The notes under the pieces: generated by a model
What the model saw: the letters and a program-made list of their open reading frames with translations, nothing else
Told to the model about the DNA's origin: nothing
Database searches by the model: none
Assembly (NCBI GenBank): GCA_947166385.1
Contig: CAMVEB010000001.1
Location: forward strand, 292,649 to 356,648
DNA from: an uncultured Clostridia bacterium
GTDB lineage: Bacteria > Bacillota > Clostridia > Christensenellales > Aristaeellaceae
Direction: 5' to 3'
DNA: 64,000 nt
Program-made: the position numbers and the translations under genes
Part shown: positions 35,573 through 45,529 of the stretch, piece by piece
Layout: each line of letters begins with the position of its first letter
Position numbering within the stretch: the first letter of the stretch is position 1

Positions 35573-36055
35573 GTGAAACCCTTTGCCATCTTCCTTGTCA
35601 TTCTGGTGCTGGCCGCCATGGGCGGCGTCGGCTACCTCTATTTCACCAGCAACCTGAATGTCGTCTTTGTCGACTGCATCGCGGATGATCCCGTCCTCCG
35701 GCAGGATGTCTTTGATTCCCTGAAGACCAGCATCCGGAACGAGTCCTTTATCGGAACCCGCTACCGCCAGGACGAGCTCGGCTCTCCGGAGGAGTACCTT
35801 TTCTACACCTGGACGGTCCGGCTGGAGAATCATTCCTTCCTGCCCGTGAACATAGCCGAGATCCAGGTGACCCCCATGGAAGGCGATGTCCTCCGCGTCG
35901 GCGATCCCTCGGAGCATACGGTGAGCCCCCGATCCTCCTCCAATCTCTCCGTCACGCTCCTGACCGCCCGCTCGATGCATTCCGTCCGGGAAGCCATTGT
36001 TTCCTGGTACGTCTGGGGCCTTCCCTTCTCCACGAGAATCACGCTGAGCCGGTAA
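35573..36055 (+). CDS. Membrane-anchored small protein, third gene of the stator-like operon
   Basis: 160 residues. One N-terminal membrane helix (FAIFLVILVLAAMGGVGYLY) and an extracytoplasmic beta-rich domain with one Cys (VDCIADDP). The domain looks like a small Ig- or FxLD-type fold (WTVRLENHSFLPVNIAEIQV). No known family recognised. It follows the ZorB-like gene by 21 nt and precedes a strong terminator, so it belongs to the operon and is a likely accessory subunit. Confidence 0.7.
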   Translation: MKPFAIFLVILVLAAMGGVGYLYFTSNLNVVFVDCIADDPVLRQDVFDSLKTSIRNESFIGTRYRQDELGSPEEYLFYTWTVRLENHSFLPVNIAEIQVTPMEGDVLRVGDPSEHTVSPRSSSNLSVTLLTARSMHSVREAIVSWYVWGLPFSTRITLSR

Positions 36056-36073
36056 ACGGCTGAAAATGCGCAC

Positions 36074-36110
36074 AAGATAAAACACACCGGAAACCGGTGT
36101 GTTTTATCTT
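36074..36110. terminator. Strong bidirectional terminator
   Basis: Perfect 17-bp stem (AAGATAAAACACACCGG and its complement) with a 3-nt AAA loop, T-rich on both strands. It closes the stator operon on the plus strand and the IDH transcript on the minus strand. Confidence 0.88.
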
Positions 36111-36325
36111 GACCCCAGGGATCCGATGCTCTCGTTTTTTCACCCGCTCTGTAAAGCAGGCTGGTGCCCTGCCGAACGACTCTGCCGTCCCCTGGCGTAT
36201 AAAACGGGGGCATGACATATCGCTCCTTGGACCCGGGCTCCATTTTTTGAAATGTGGGGAAAACCGAAAAGCTGTCGCGATCCCCAGGAGACCTGTGATT
36301 ATTATATCGGTTTCTTCCCAGATCG
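36111..36325 (-). other. Spacer with a possible small ORF
   Basis: On the minus strand an AAGGAGC site lies 9 nt before ATG 36213, which opens a frame starting MPPFYTPGDGRVVRQGTSLL. The frame has no stop before the terminator and then runs antisense to the stator operon, so the coding value is doubtful. Nothing else is seen here. Confidence 0.3.
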
Positions 36326-37531
36326 TCAAGCACCTGCCTGTATTCTTTTTGCAATCTCTTCGAGGAAGACCCGGCTCGTCACCGCGTTGGCCTCGCCCTC
36401 GTACAGAAGGGCCAGATCTTTTGTCATGGTGCCGCTGTTGATCGTATCCAGCGTGGCTTTCTCCAGCCGGTCGGCAAACGCCTGCAGATCCGTCAGCCCG
36501 TCCATCTCGCCGCGCTTGCGCAGCGCTCCGCTCCATGCAAAGATTGTCGCCACCGGGTTGGTACTCGTCTCCTCTCCCTGCAGGTAGCGGTAATAATGCC
36601 GCGTCACGGTGCCGTGCGCCGCTTCGTATTCAAACTGCCCGTTCGGGCTGACCAGCACGGACGTCATCATCGCCAGCGATCCGAACGCTGTCGCGATCAT
36701 GTCGCTCATCACATCGCCGTCATAATTCTTGCAGGCCCAGATGAACCCGCCCTCCGACCGGATCACCCGCGCCACCGCGTCGTCGATCAGGGTGTAGAAG
36801 TAGGTAATCCCCGCCTGCTCAAACTTCTGCCGGTATTCCTGCTCATACAGCTCCGCGAAAATATCCTTGAAGCGGTGGTCATAGATTTTGCTGATGGTAT
36901 CCTTGGTCGAGAACCACAGATCCTGCCGGGTGCTCAGCGCGTACTGGAAGCAGCTGTGGGCAAAGGAAGAAATGGAAGCATCCAGGTTATGCATGCCCTG
37001 CAGCACGCCCGCACCCCTAAACTGAAAGACCGGCTGACGGATTTCCTGCCCGTCGTCCCCGGTAAAAACCAGCTCCGCTTTCCCCGCCCCGGGGATCCGG
37101 ATCTCCGTGTTCCGGTAAACATCACCATAGGCATGACGGGCGATGGTGATCGGCTTTTTCCAGGTCCGCACCGTCGGATGCACCCCGTTGACCAGGATTG
37201 GCGCCCGGAAAACCGTCCCGTCCAGAATGGCCCGGATGGTCCCATTCGGGCTCTTCCACATCTCCTTCAGCTGATATTCCTCCACCCGCTGGGCGTTGGG
37301 CGTAATCGTGGCGCATTTCACCGCCACGCCGTACTTCTCCGCAGCGTTCGCGCTGTCGATGGTCACCTGGTCCCCGGTTTCATCCCGGTGCTTCAGCCCC
37401 AGGTCATAGTACTCCGTTCGGAGATCCACAAAAGGCTCAATCAGCATCTCCTTGATCCAGCCCCACAGAATTCGGGTCATCTCGTCCCCGTCCATCTCCA
37501 CCAGCGGTGTTGTCATCCGGATCTTGCTCAT
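36326..37531 (-). CDS. icd: NADP-dependent isocitrate dehydrogenase (eukaryotic-type)
   Basis: 401 residues, length and sequence of the eukaryotic-like subfamily ([13 protein letters not shown] at the start, [31 protein letters not shown] with the metal Asp residues, [10 protein letters not shown]). Converts isocitrate to 2-oxoglutarate and supplies NADPH and glutamate precursor. Start 37531 is placed 10 nt behind GGAGG; the longer frame to 37558 adds only unconserved residues. Confidence 0.93.
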   Translation of the reverse strand: MSKIRMTTPLVEMDGDEMTRILWGWIKEMLIEPFVDLRTEYYDLGLKHRDETGDQVTIDSANAAEKYGVAVKCATITPNAQRVEEYQLKEMWKSPNGTIRAILDGTVFRAPILVNGVHPTVRTWKKPITIARHAYGDVYRNTEIRIPGAGKAELVFTGDDGQEIRQPVFQFRGAGVLQGMHNLDASISSFAHSCFQYALSTRQDLWFSTKDTISKIYDHRFKDIFAELYEQEYRQKFEQAGITYFYTLIDDAVARVIRSEGGFIWACKNYDGDVMSDMIATAFGSLAMMTSVLVSPNGQFEYEAAHGTVTRHYYRYLQGEETSTNPVATIFAWSGALRKRGEMDGLTDLQAFADRLEKATLDTINSGTMTKDLALLYEGEANAVTSRVFLEEIAKRIQAGA

Positions 37532-37555
37532 TTCAAAGCCGTCCTCCTTTGTATA

Positions 37556-37597
37556 CAAAAAAACTCACCGGAAAGGATTGTACCCTTCCCGGCGAGT
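37556..37597 (-). terminator. Rho-independent terminator after the secreted protein gene
   Basis: On the minus strand ACTCGCCGGGAAGGG pairs with CCTTTCCGGTGAGT (G-U pairs allowed) around a short loop, followed by seven T. It stands just before the IDH gene. Confidence 0.75.
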
Positions 37598-37640
37598 GAT
37601 TTCCAGTTCTTTCCGGAAAAACAACACAGAAACAACCGCG

Positions 37641-38405
37641 CTATTTCTGAACCCGCAGTTCCCTGTCCAGCTGTTCCATGGCGGCGGAGTCCGGCTCCGG
37701 CGTCGGCGTGGCAAAGTATTCCAGGTGCTGATAGTCGTCCTGCGAGAAATAACCCTCATAATCCGGATCGCCTTCATCCTCCGGCGCGAGGCCGGAGCCT
37801 TCCCGGCGGCCGTCCTGCCCGACGATCAGGCCGGTTCCGTCCCAGGTCCCCGCCATCGGAAACACCAGCGTCATCTGGATCCAGTTCACCCCGTCGTGAT
37901 ACTGATTCGGATAATAGGCGTAGTAAACCCGCGGAACGGTGCCGTTCATTTCCTCCACCGGCTCCAGAAAGGAGTTGTCCGGCGTCCCCAGCGCCCGGTC
38001 CGCCCGGTCCTTCGGGATGCGGAGCGCATCCTCCATGGTCATCCCGTCGCCGTAGAGCGCTTTCAGAAAGCTGGCCGCGATCAGCGGAAAGCGGCTGACA
38101 TCGCTGACCCGCAGCTGCAGCGTCAGCAGCGTTTCCGGCGACAGCTTTACGGTGATTTCCACGCTCTCCGGCATCTCCGCGTCCGGCTCCGCGGTAATGC
38201 CCATGACCGCGAACCCCGAATACATCTCAAACAGGCTGTTGACCGGCATCTCCCCGCCTTCCGTCAGGAGCCGGTTTGCCTGCTCGGTATAGCGTTTCAG
38301 CATCTTCTGCCCTTCCGTATCCTGCTTCCATGCCATCTCCGCGGTTCCGCCCGCCGGAATCAGCAGGGCCAGGATTATCAGAAGGATCCCCAGGCGTCTT
38401 ACCAT
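37641..38405 (-). CDS. Exported protein of unknown function
   Basis: 254 residues: signal peptide (about 1-22), then a mixed fold without a family I recognise. A Pro/Glu-rich segment (TPTPEPD) near the C-terminus may be a linker. Its ATG overlaps the stop of the cytidylate-kinase-like gene by 7 nt (ATGGTAA), so the two are coupled, although one is exported and the other cytoplasmic. Confidence 0.7.
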   Translation of the reverse strand: MVRRLGILLIILALLIPAGGTAEMAWKQDTEGQKMLKRYTEQANRLLTEGGEMPVNSLFEMYSGFAVMGITAEPDAEMPESVEITVKLSPETLLTLQLRVSDVSRFPLIAASFLKALYGDGMTMEDALRIPKDRADRALGTPDNSFLEPVEEMNGTVPRVYYAYYPNQYHDGVNWIQMTLVFPMAGTWDGTGLIVGQDGRREGSGLAPEDEGDPDYEGYFSQDDYQHLEYFATPTPEPDSAAMEQLDRELRVQK

Positions 38406-39049
38406 TTGATATCCTCGTCCTCAGCTTTTTCCCGCTGCAGTTCCGTCGCCCGACGGATCAGCTCCACGGCCCCTTCAATCCCCACCGCGCCGGTGTCCAC
38501 GCACAGGTGATAGTTGTTCACATCGCCCCAGGTACCCGTCGCGTAATAGTTATAGTAGGTCGACCGCTGCTTGTCCGCCTTGCGGATGGTTTCCTCTGCT
38601 TTCATCGGATCCAGCCCGTACAGCCGGGTGATCCGTTTCACGCGGGTCTCCATATCCGCCTTCACAAAAACGTTCAGCACATTCCGGTGATCCCGCAGCA
38701 CATAATCGGCGCACCGGCCGACAATGACGCACGGCCCTTCATCCGCGATTCGCCGGATCGTGTCAAACTGGGCCAGGAAGATCCGCTGGTTCAGCGGCAT
38801 TTCCAGGTACATGCTTCCCGGATCCATCCGGCCCTGGATGCCCCCGATCATCGTGAAGAAGGATTTCTTCTCCTGCTTTTCATCGTAGGTCTCCATGACT
38901 TCCTGGCAGATCCCGCTGTCCTTGGAAGCTTCGGCCAGCAACTCCTTGTCATAAAAGGAAATATTCATGACCTCTGCCAGCTTTTTCGCCACTTCCCGTC
39001 CGCCGCTTCCGTACTGTCTGCCAACGGTGATAATCGGATCGAACTTCAT
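38399..39049 (-). CDS. Cytidylate kinase-like family protein
   Basis: 216 residues. P-loop variant GRQYGSGGREV (Cytidylate_kin2), helical lid with RVKRITRLYGLDPMKAEE and the YYNYYATGTWGDVNNYHLCV segment typical of the family. Members lack a firmly known substrate; nucleoside monophosphate or another small alcohol is likely. Distinct from the canonical Cmk fused or linked to ribosomal S1. Confidence 0.85.
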   Translation of the reverse strand: MKFDPIITVGRQYGSGGREVAKKLAEVMNISFYDKELLAEASKDSGICQEVMETYDEKQEKKSFFTMIGGIQGRMDPGSMYLEMPLNQRIFLAQFDTIRRIADEGPCVIVGRCADYVLRDHRNVLNVFVKADMETRVKRITRLYGLDPMKAEETIRKADKQRSTYYNYYATGTWGDVNNYHLCVDTGAVGIEGAVELIRRATELQREKAEDEDIKW

Positions 39050-39231
39050 GCAAAATCTTCCTTTCTCTCCTGAAGTTTTGTCCGGCCGTACGCCTGTTTT
39101 CCTCTCCTGTTTGATATAATTCGCCTTCTTCCGGCTTTTTTCCTGCTTTCGCGCCTTGTCTTTCTGTGCCTTTCGTGGTATCCTTTTTTCAACTTTTTGA
39201 CCGCGCTGCTGTGCGGTTTTCCGGAGGTCCT

Positions 39232-39900
39232 ATGAGAACGCCTGTGAATGGCCGCACCCTGCGGCAGCATTTTACCTATAACTGGTGGAAATATCTTCTT
39301 GTCATCGCCTGCGGCATCTTCCTGGTCGATCTGCTGTTCACCGTTACCGCTCCGCGTACGCCGGATGACAAGAAGGTGGAATTCTATGTTTACGGCTATG
39401 CCGATATAGACAGGGTTTCCGCCTATATGGAAAAGGTCCGGGAGCAGGAAATGCCCGGCATGCAGGAGATGATCGCCAACCAGATCCTGCCTGACAATTC
39501 CTACGGTCCCATGCAGCTGATCACCTATCTCGCCGCCGGCGAAGGCGATCTGTACCTGCTTCCCCGGGAGGAATTCCTCTCCGTTTCATCGGACGGGGCG
39601 TTCGTCGCGCTGGAAGATGACCAGGAGCTGATGGATTTCTTTACGGCCCGCGGCCTGGATCTGCGCCGCGGCTGGCGGACCGACAGCAACGGGGAAACCC
39701 ACCTGGTCGGCATCCCGGAATCCTTCCTTCCCGGGCTCGCCGCCTACTGCCAGGCAGGCGACGGGGACGGATTCCTGTGCATCCCGCCCAACGGCGGCAA
39801 TATTGAGAATACGCTCACCTTCCTTCACATCCTCTGCCGCGATATGATCACGGCCCCGGAACCGGCGCCCGAGACAGAGAAAGCGGAGAGTTCAGACTGA
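39232..39900 (+). CDS. Single-pass membrane protein of unknown function
   Basis: 222 residues. Short cytoplasmic N-terminus, one membrane helix (WKYLLVIACGIFLVDLLFTV) and an extracytoplasmic domain with periplasmic-binding-like features (EFYVYGYADIDR, DLYLLPREEF), probably a substrate-binding-like fold kept on a membrane tether. Start 39232 is 4 nt behind GGAGG. Divergent from the cytidylate-kinase-like gene. Confidence 0.7.
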   Translation: MRTPVNGRTLRQHFTYNWWKYLLVIACGIFLVDLLFTVTAPRTPDDKKVEFYVYGYADIDRVSAYMEKVREQEMPGMQEMIANQILPDNSYGPMQLITYLAAGEGDLYLLPREEFLSVSSDGAFVALEDDQELMDFFTARGLDLRRGWRTDSNGETHLVGIPESFLPGLAAYCQAGDGDGFLCIPPNGGNIENTLTFLHILCRDMITAPEPAPETEKAESSD

Positions 39901-39917
39901 ACTCCTCGCTTTTTTTA
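39882..39917. terminator. Bidirectional terminator
   Basis: AGCGGAGAGTTCA and TGAACTCCTCGCT pair with two internal mismatches, followed by seven T on the plus strand. It spans both convergent stop codons (39900 and 39892). Confidence 0.75.
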
Positions 39918-41028
39918 TGCCGTCATGCGTCCGTGTGATCATGGGCCAGCCTTCCTCCGGGCTGTCGCCGTGCGCCTCCCAGACGATGAGCCCGCCCAGG
40001 CCGTGCCCGGCGATATAGGCCAGCTTCGCCTCCAGGGAAGCGGCATTCTCATAGGTATGGAAAGTCAGATATCCGGAAGAGGAAGGATCATCATTCCACA
40101 GCCAGGCGGCCTCCGCTTCCCGATCATACCCGGCATGCCAGCCGGGCACCCCCTCCGGAACAGCGGCCCGTTCCAGGCGGATCAGGTCATGCCAGCGCAG
40201 ATCCCCGTCGCTCAGGCTTCGGGCGGCGCAGCCAACCGGATTCGGTACGATTTCCTGCAGCTTCCAGCTGTGGCCGTACAGCGGGGATCCGATCGCGATC
40301 TTTGCCGCGGGCACGCCCTGCGCCATCAGGTATTGCACCGCGGTATCCGCCGAGTGCTCCCCGTACAGGGGCGTATGATGGCCGGTGCGGTCCTCCCAGG
40401 GGCCGGTCAGGTCATAGGTCATCAGGTTGATCCGGTCCACAAACGGATGCAGCGCCGCGTAATCCTGCCGGGAAAGAGCCGAAACCAAGCCGCCCGCGCA
40501 CACGGTCAGCGTCCGCCGTCCGGGGCCAAAGCGTCCGTCCAGGGCTTCCCTGAGCTCTTTCAGAAACAGGGGATAGTTGATCCAGTCATCCCCCGCCACC
40601 GGGTTCCCCTCATTGCCGGCCCCGGCCGGCCGGGCGATACCAGGGTATTCCCAGTCGATATCCAGACCCGTAAAGAAGGGATAAGCCTCCAGCACCTCCA
40701 GGCAGCTCCGGATGAAGGAGGCGCGGTTTTCCTCCGTTCGCGCCATTTCGGAAAAATACCCGCAGTCGGTCCACCCGCCGACAGACAGGAGAATGCTCCG
40801 GCCCGGGTACCGTCTCGCACATTCCGCATACTGGGCAAAATGCGCCCGGGGATCCTCCGGATCCGTATCCGCCTGATGATCGGTGGAAACGAGGGCAAAG
40901 CCGCCGTTGATCGGAGCGACCTTCCAGAAGGCATGATTGATCCCGTCCAGCCGGTCCCATGGCAGGCAGCAGACCTGATTTCTGGAATCGGTATGGATAT
41001 TCCAGTTCGGAAAATAGACTGTGATCAC
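39892..41028 (-). CDS. Glycoside hydrolase family 18 (chitinase-like), no signal peptide
   Basis: 378 residues. Catalytic motif of GH18, FTGLDIDWEYPG (DxxDxDxE), with SVGGWTD on beta-3, LMTYDLTG on beta-6 and a terminal Trp strand (GGLIVWEAHGD). It should cleave beta-1,4-GlcNAc links in chitin- or peptidoglycan-type substrates with retention. There is no export signal, so it is cytoplasmic or leaves by another route. The start is GTG at 41028. Nine bp downstream of the P-loop kinase gene. Confidence 0.9.
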   Translation of the reverse strand: MITVYFPNWNIHTDSRNQVCCLPWDRLDGINHAFWKVAPINGGFALVSTDHQADTDPEDPRAHFAQYAECARRYPGRSILLSVGGWTDCGYFSEMARTEENRASFIRSCLEVLEAYPFFTGLDIDWEYPGIARPAGAGNEGNPVAGDDWINYPLFLKELREALDGRFGPGRRTLTVCAGGLVSALSRQDYAALHPFVDRINLMTYDLTGPWEDRTGHHTPLYGEHSADTAVQYLMAQGVPAAKIAIGSPLYGHSWKLQEIVPNPVGCAARSLSDGDLRWHDLIRLERAAVPEGVPGWHAGYDREAEAAWLWNDDPSSSGYLTFHTYENAASLEAKLAYIAGHGLGGLIVWEAHGDSPEEGWPMITRTHDGIKKARSSV

Positions 41029-41037
41029 CGTTCTTCC

Positions 41038-41520
41038 CTACCCTTCCACCAGCACATCGATCTCCGCTTCGTCCGGCTCCTGAAACAGCGTTTCCACCTT
41101 GCGGAGGAGGCCCTCATCCACATAGTAGGCGGTCGGATCCTGAGGATCCTGCTGCCCGTTGCGGCCCCGGATCCTTCTCTGCCATTCCTCTTCGCCGATC
41201 CGCAGGTAATGCATCTCATTTGCGATTCCGTCGTGATCCCGGTAGAAGGCCCGGATCCGTTCCCGCTGTTCCCGGGTCCACAGCCCCCAGTCCAGGATCA
41301 CATCCGATCCGCCCCGGAGGATCTCCAGCGACAGGTTCAGCAGGTACCGCTCCGTCCTGCGGACATATTCATCATGCATCTCCCCCGCCCCCTCCGGAAA
41401 CAGGATCAGCATGAGATCGTCGATGGACAGGATCACCCCGCCGTTCTTCTCCCGCAGGCGCGCGGCATAGGTGCTCTTTCCGCAGCAGATCTTCCCGCAG
41501 GTCATGATGACTTTTGCCAT
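41038..41520 (-). CDS. P-loop (AAA_33-type) kinase
   Basis: 160 residues. Walker A GKICCGKST, acidic SIDDLML, and a lid RRIRGRNG. Matches the zeta-toxin/AAA_33 group of small phosphotransferases that act on small molecules or nucleotides; substrate unknown. Start 41520 is chosen because GGAGG lies 7 nt upstream. Confidence 0.75.
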   Translation of the reverse strand: MAKVIMTCGKICCGKSTYAARLREKNGGVILSIDDLMLILFPEGAGEMHDEYVRRTERYLLNLSLEILRGGSDVILDWGLWTREQRERIRAFYRDHDGIANEMHYLRIGEEEWQRRIRGRNGQQDPQDPTAYYVDEGLLRKVETLFQEPDEAEIDVLVEG

Positions 41521-41559
41521 AGGCTTTCCTCCGTTCTTCCGCACATCGGTGCTTGACAA

Positions 41560-41585
41560 GAGGACGGGAACATCTTCCCGTCCTC
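41560..41585 (-). terminator. Hairpin between acyltransferase and kinase genes
   Basis: Perfect 11-bp stem GAGGACGGGAA / TTCCCGTCCTC with a 4-nt loop. The T-run is poor, so it may be a weak terminator or RNA-stabilising hairpin. Confidence 0.5.
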
Positions 41586-41601
41586 TCCGATTATTCGCTC
41601 T

Positions 41602-42267
41602 TTATTCTCCCCGCAGGCCTTTGGCAAGAGCGTCCGCCAGTTCCTTTTCCTGCTCGGTAAAGCGCCGGGCCGGGTCATACCAGACCGGGGCCGCGATTTT
41701 GAACAGATGGTTTTTCCGGTCAATATGCACCGGGTACATCTTCAGCGCCCGCCCGCTGGACCGGTACCAGAGCTCTCCCAGCCGCAGCCATCCCGTATTG
41801 ATCCATTCATGGTGGCTCAGCCATCCGCTGGGCTGCTCCGGGAAGACCACCAGCGCTTCCTCCTTCTGCAGGACGCGCACGCTCTGGCGCAGGGTCAGCA
41901 TGATCCGCTGATCATGGTAGACCGGCACATACGGAACGCTCCGCAGGATCGGCGGCAGGATCGCCGCCGCGATATACGGCACCGTCACATTCAGAACCGG
42001 CTCAAAGAAACTGCCCGGTTTCCACCAGTAGTCCTGCCGGACATAGGCCGGGACTTTCTTCGCCTCCAGCACTCCGTCGTTGATCCAAGGATGGCACTTC
42101 TCCCGCAGCGGAAATTTCACCATCATGTCCACCGGGCCGATGGCCCCGACGTGGTTCACCACGAACACGCAGGGCCCGTCCTCATAGGGCTTCTCCCATT
42201 CCGTTTTCATCGGCCGGGAGAAAACCCGGATCAGGCTGCCGGCAATCCGATAAAACCGCTTACCCAC
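41602..42267 (-). CDS. PlsC-like lysophospholipid acyltransferase
   Basis: 221 residues. Hydrophobic N-terminal segment and the family region VFVVNHVGAIGPVDMM. The canonical NHxxxxD spacing is longer here (H-x7-D), so catalytic identity is less certain. It also has VVFPEQPSGW, similar to the FPEGTRS motif, and VPVYHD. It probably acylates a glycerol or lipid acceptor at the membrane face. The start is a GTG at 42267 with a weak ribosome site. Confidence 0.7.
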   Translation of the reverse strand: MGKRFYRIAGSLIRVFSRPMKTEWEKPYEDGPCVFVVNHVGAIGPVDMMVKFPLREKCHPWINDGVLEAKKVPAYVRQDYWWKPGSFFEPVLNVTVPYIAAAILPPILRSVPYVPVYHDQRIMLTLRQSVRVLQKEEALVVFPEQPSGWLSHHEWINTGWLRLGELWYRSSGRALKMYPVHIDRKNHLFKIAAPVWYDPARRFTEQEKELADALAKGLRGE

Positions 42268-42291
42268 TCTGCGTCCCTGCTTTCCTGTCGA

Positions 42292-43755
<1,464 letters not shown>

Positions 43756-43783
43756 TCATCCCCCTTTACCTATATTAAGAGTT

Positions 43784-43812
43784 ATGTTATCAAACTTCCA
43801 AACCCCTGTCAA
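43784..43812 (-). promoter_or_regulatory. Sigma-A promoter for guaB
   Basis: TTGACA (43812-43807), a 17-nt spacer and TAACAT (43789-43784) on the minus strand. No guanine riboswitch seen. Confidence 0.7.
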
Positions 43813-43840
43813 TCCTTCTTTCCGGCCTTTTCCGCAAAGG

Positions 43841-43868
43841 AAAAGGGGCTTCCCGCGGGAAGTCCCCT
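43841..43868 (-). terminator. Terminator after the Bax-inhibitor gene
   Basis: AGGGGACTTCCC pairs with GGAAGCCCCT (one bulge), followed on the minus strand by TTTT. Confidence 0.7.
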
Positions 43869-43889
43869 GATTCCACCGTTTTCCGTCTG

Positions 43890-44714
43890 TCAGTTTTTGC
43901 TGTCGCCGAGGATCTCCAGCAGCCGGATAAACAGATTCGCGATATCCATGTAAATATCCAGCGCGGAAGCCACGGCGTTTTTGATCGTCTTCGGATACTG
44001 CTGGGAACGGTACAGATCGTATCCCAGGTACAGGCTGAACAGCCCGGCGGCAATCCAGCTGCTCCAGATCTGCCGTACATGGAAGATCAGCATCAGCACT
44101 TCGCAAAAAACCAGCGCCAGCAGAACCACGCTCAGCGCTCCGCCGATTTTCACAAAGAACTGCGGGAAGACGATCACGGTGGCCGTTATCCCGACCGTGA
44201 TCAGCAGCGTGTAAAGGAAGGCCTGGGTCACCGGCGCCGCGGTCATTCCGCCGTAAGCTTCCACAATGGTGGCAATCACGATCCCGAACGGAACGACCAC
44301 CAGGTTGTAGCCGAGGAAGCTGATCAGCGGGCTTTTAGCCTTCGTCGTGATCACCATTCCGATGATCACCAGCATCAGATAGCCGATCAGGAACACCGTG
44401 GGGCTCATATTCGGGAACAGGTTGGTATAGGGTCCAACCTTCCAGCAGAGGATATAGTTGATCAGCAGCCCCCACAGGAGCACCGCGCCGATCACGCCGT
44501 TATACGCCTGGGCGGAAATGATCTGGGACGGATCGACGATTTCCCTGATCCGGGCTTCCCGGGCTTTCCTGCCGATCACCATCCCGCCGGTGGTTACCGC
44601 CTTCATGGTGCCGGAGGCCGCCTGTGCGGTCTGTGCGCTCTGCAGCGCTGCTCCGCAGGAGGAGCATTGGGTTGCCTGATCCGGGTTTTCTGCCTGGCAG
44701 TGCGGACATCTCAT
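43890..44714 (-). CDS. Bax inhibitor-1/YccA family protein with N-terminal zinc ribbon
   Basis: 274 residues. Residues 3-20 form a zinc ribbon (CPHCQAENPDQATQCSSC). After a charged linker come seven predicted helices and the BI-1 C-terminus LDIYMDIANLFIRLLEILG, in which the Asp pair gates calcium or proton leak in family members. Zinc-ribbon fusions of BI-1 are known from Clostridia. The ribbon is cytoplasmic in topology. Confidence 0.85.
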   Translation of the reverse strand: MRCPHCQAENPDQATQCSSCGAALQSAQTAQAASGTMKAVTTGGMVIGRKAREARIREIVDPSQIISAQAYNGVIGAVLLWGLLINYILCWKVGPYTNLFPNMSPTVFLIGYLMLVIIGMVITTKAKSPLISFLGYNLVVVPFGIVIATIVEAYGGMTAAPVTQAFLYTLLITVGITATVIVFPQFFVKIGGALSVVLLALVFCEVLMLIFHVRQIWSSWIAAGLFSLYLGYDLYRSQQYPKTIKNAVASALDIYMDIANLFIRLLEILGDSKN

Positions 44715-44755
44715 CTGTTTTTTCCTTCTTTCTTTCAGTTTCTTTCAAAAATCTG

Positions 44756-45529
44756 TTATTTTACATCCCGTTTGTCAAAAACGCTGATGGACAGCGACAG
44801 GAATATGCCGATCGTCACCGCTGACGACAGGATGGCCCGCAGGGTATCCGGCTTCCCCTCGCGCAGCAGCACATCCGGCATATAGGGTGCGATCGTGAAG
44901 GTCGGCTGGTTCAGCAGCATCCGCAGCCCGGAATCAATCGCGGTGTACAGCAGCTCCATGGCGGGAATTCCAAGCAGGACCGCCAGCACCACGCCGGCAG
45001 ACTTGCTGCGGAGGCTGGACGATACCAGCAGCAGGATCGAGCAGAGGCTCTGCAGCAGGAGCAGCCTCAGCAGGAACATGAGAACCGCGGAAACAAGGCT
45101 CCCCTCCGTCACCATCCGCTGGAAGATCATGGATCCGATGAGCTGACCGACCAGGGCCGTCAGCATGAAAATCAGGTTATGCTCAATGACCGCCAGGAAA
45201 CGGGACAGGATCGAAAACCCGCGTTTGGGCATCTGACCGGCAATATTCTTGATATAGCCGTTTTCCATGTCCGCGTAAAAGAAAAACGCGGCAGACAGCA
45301 GGCACAGCATAATGATGAGGGCCGTCAAAGGATTGCCGATCAGCTCGTAGAGGTTGAAGGTCGCCGGGAAAACATCCGTCACCTCGGAAGACAGGGATTT
45401 GGCCAGATTCAGCATCACATAGGCGAGCGGCACATATCCCAGCGAAATCAGGAACGCCAGCCCCAGGCAGATCCAGAATCCTTTTACTTTGCGCATCCGG
45501 TACTGGTCCATCCGAATCAGATTACCCAT
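44756..45529 (-). CDS. ABC-2-type transporter permease (bacitracin/lantibiotic immunity type)
   Basis: 257 residues, six predicted helices, starting with a short basic N-terminus as in BcrB/LanE permeases. Its start overlaps the end of the ATPase gene by 8 nt. Together they make an exporter or immunity pump for a peptide or drug. No two-component system or peptide gene adjoins. Confidence 0.8.
   Translation of the reverse strand: MGNLIRMDQYRMRKVKGFWICLGLAFLISLGYVPLAYVMLNLAKSLSSEVTDVFPATFNLYELIGNPLTALIIMLCLLSAAFFFYADMENGYIKNIAGQMPKRGFSILSRFLAVIEHNLIFMLTALVGQLIGSMIFQRMVTEGSLVSAVLMFLLRLLLLQSLCSILLLVSSSLRSKSAGVVLAVLLGIPAMELLYTAIDSGLRMLLNQPTFTIAPYMPDVLLREGKPDTLRAILSSAVTIGIFLSLSISVFDKRDVK

Noticed and set aside
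33288..36055. Complete Zorya anti-phage system
   Set aside because: Only ZorA/ZorB-like proteins are present; no helicase, nuclease or ZorC/D/E gene is adjacent, and the third gene is a small membrane-anchored protein.
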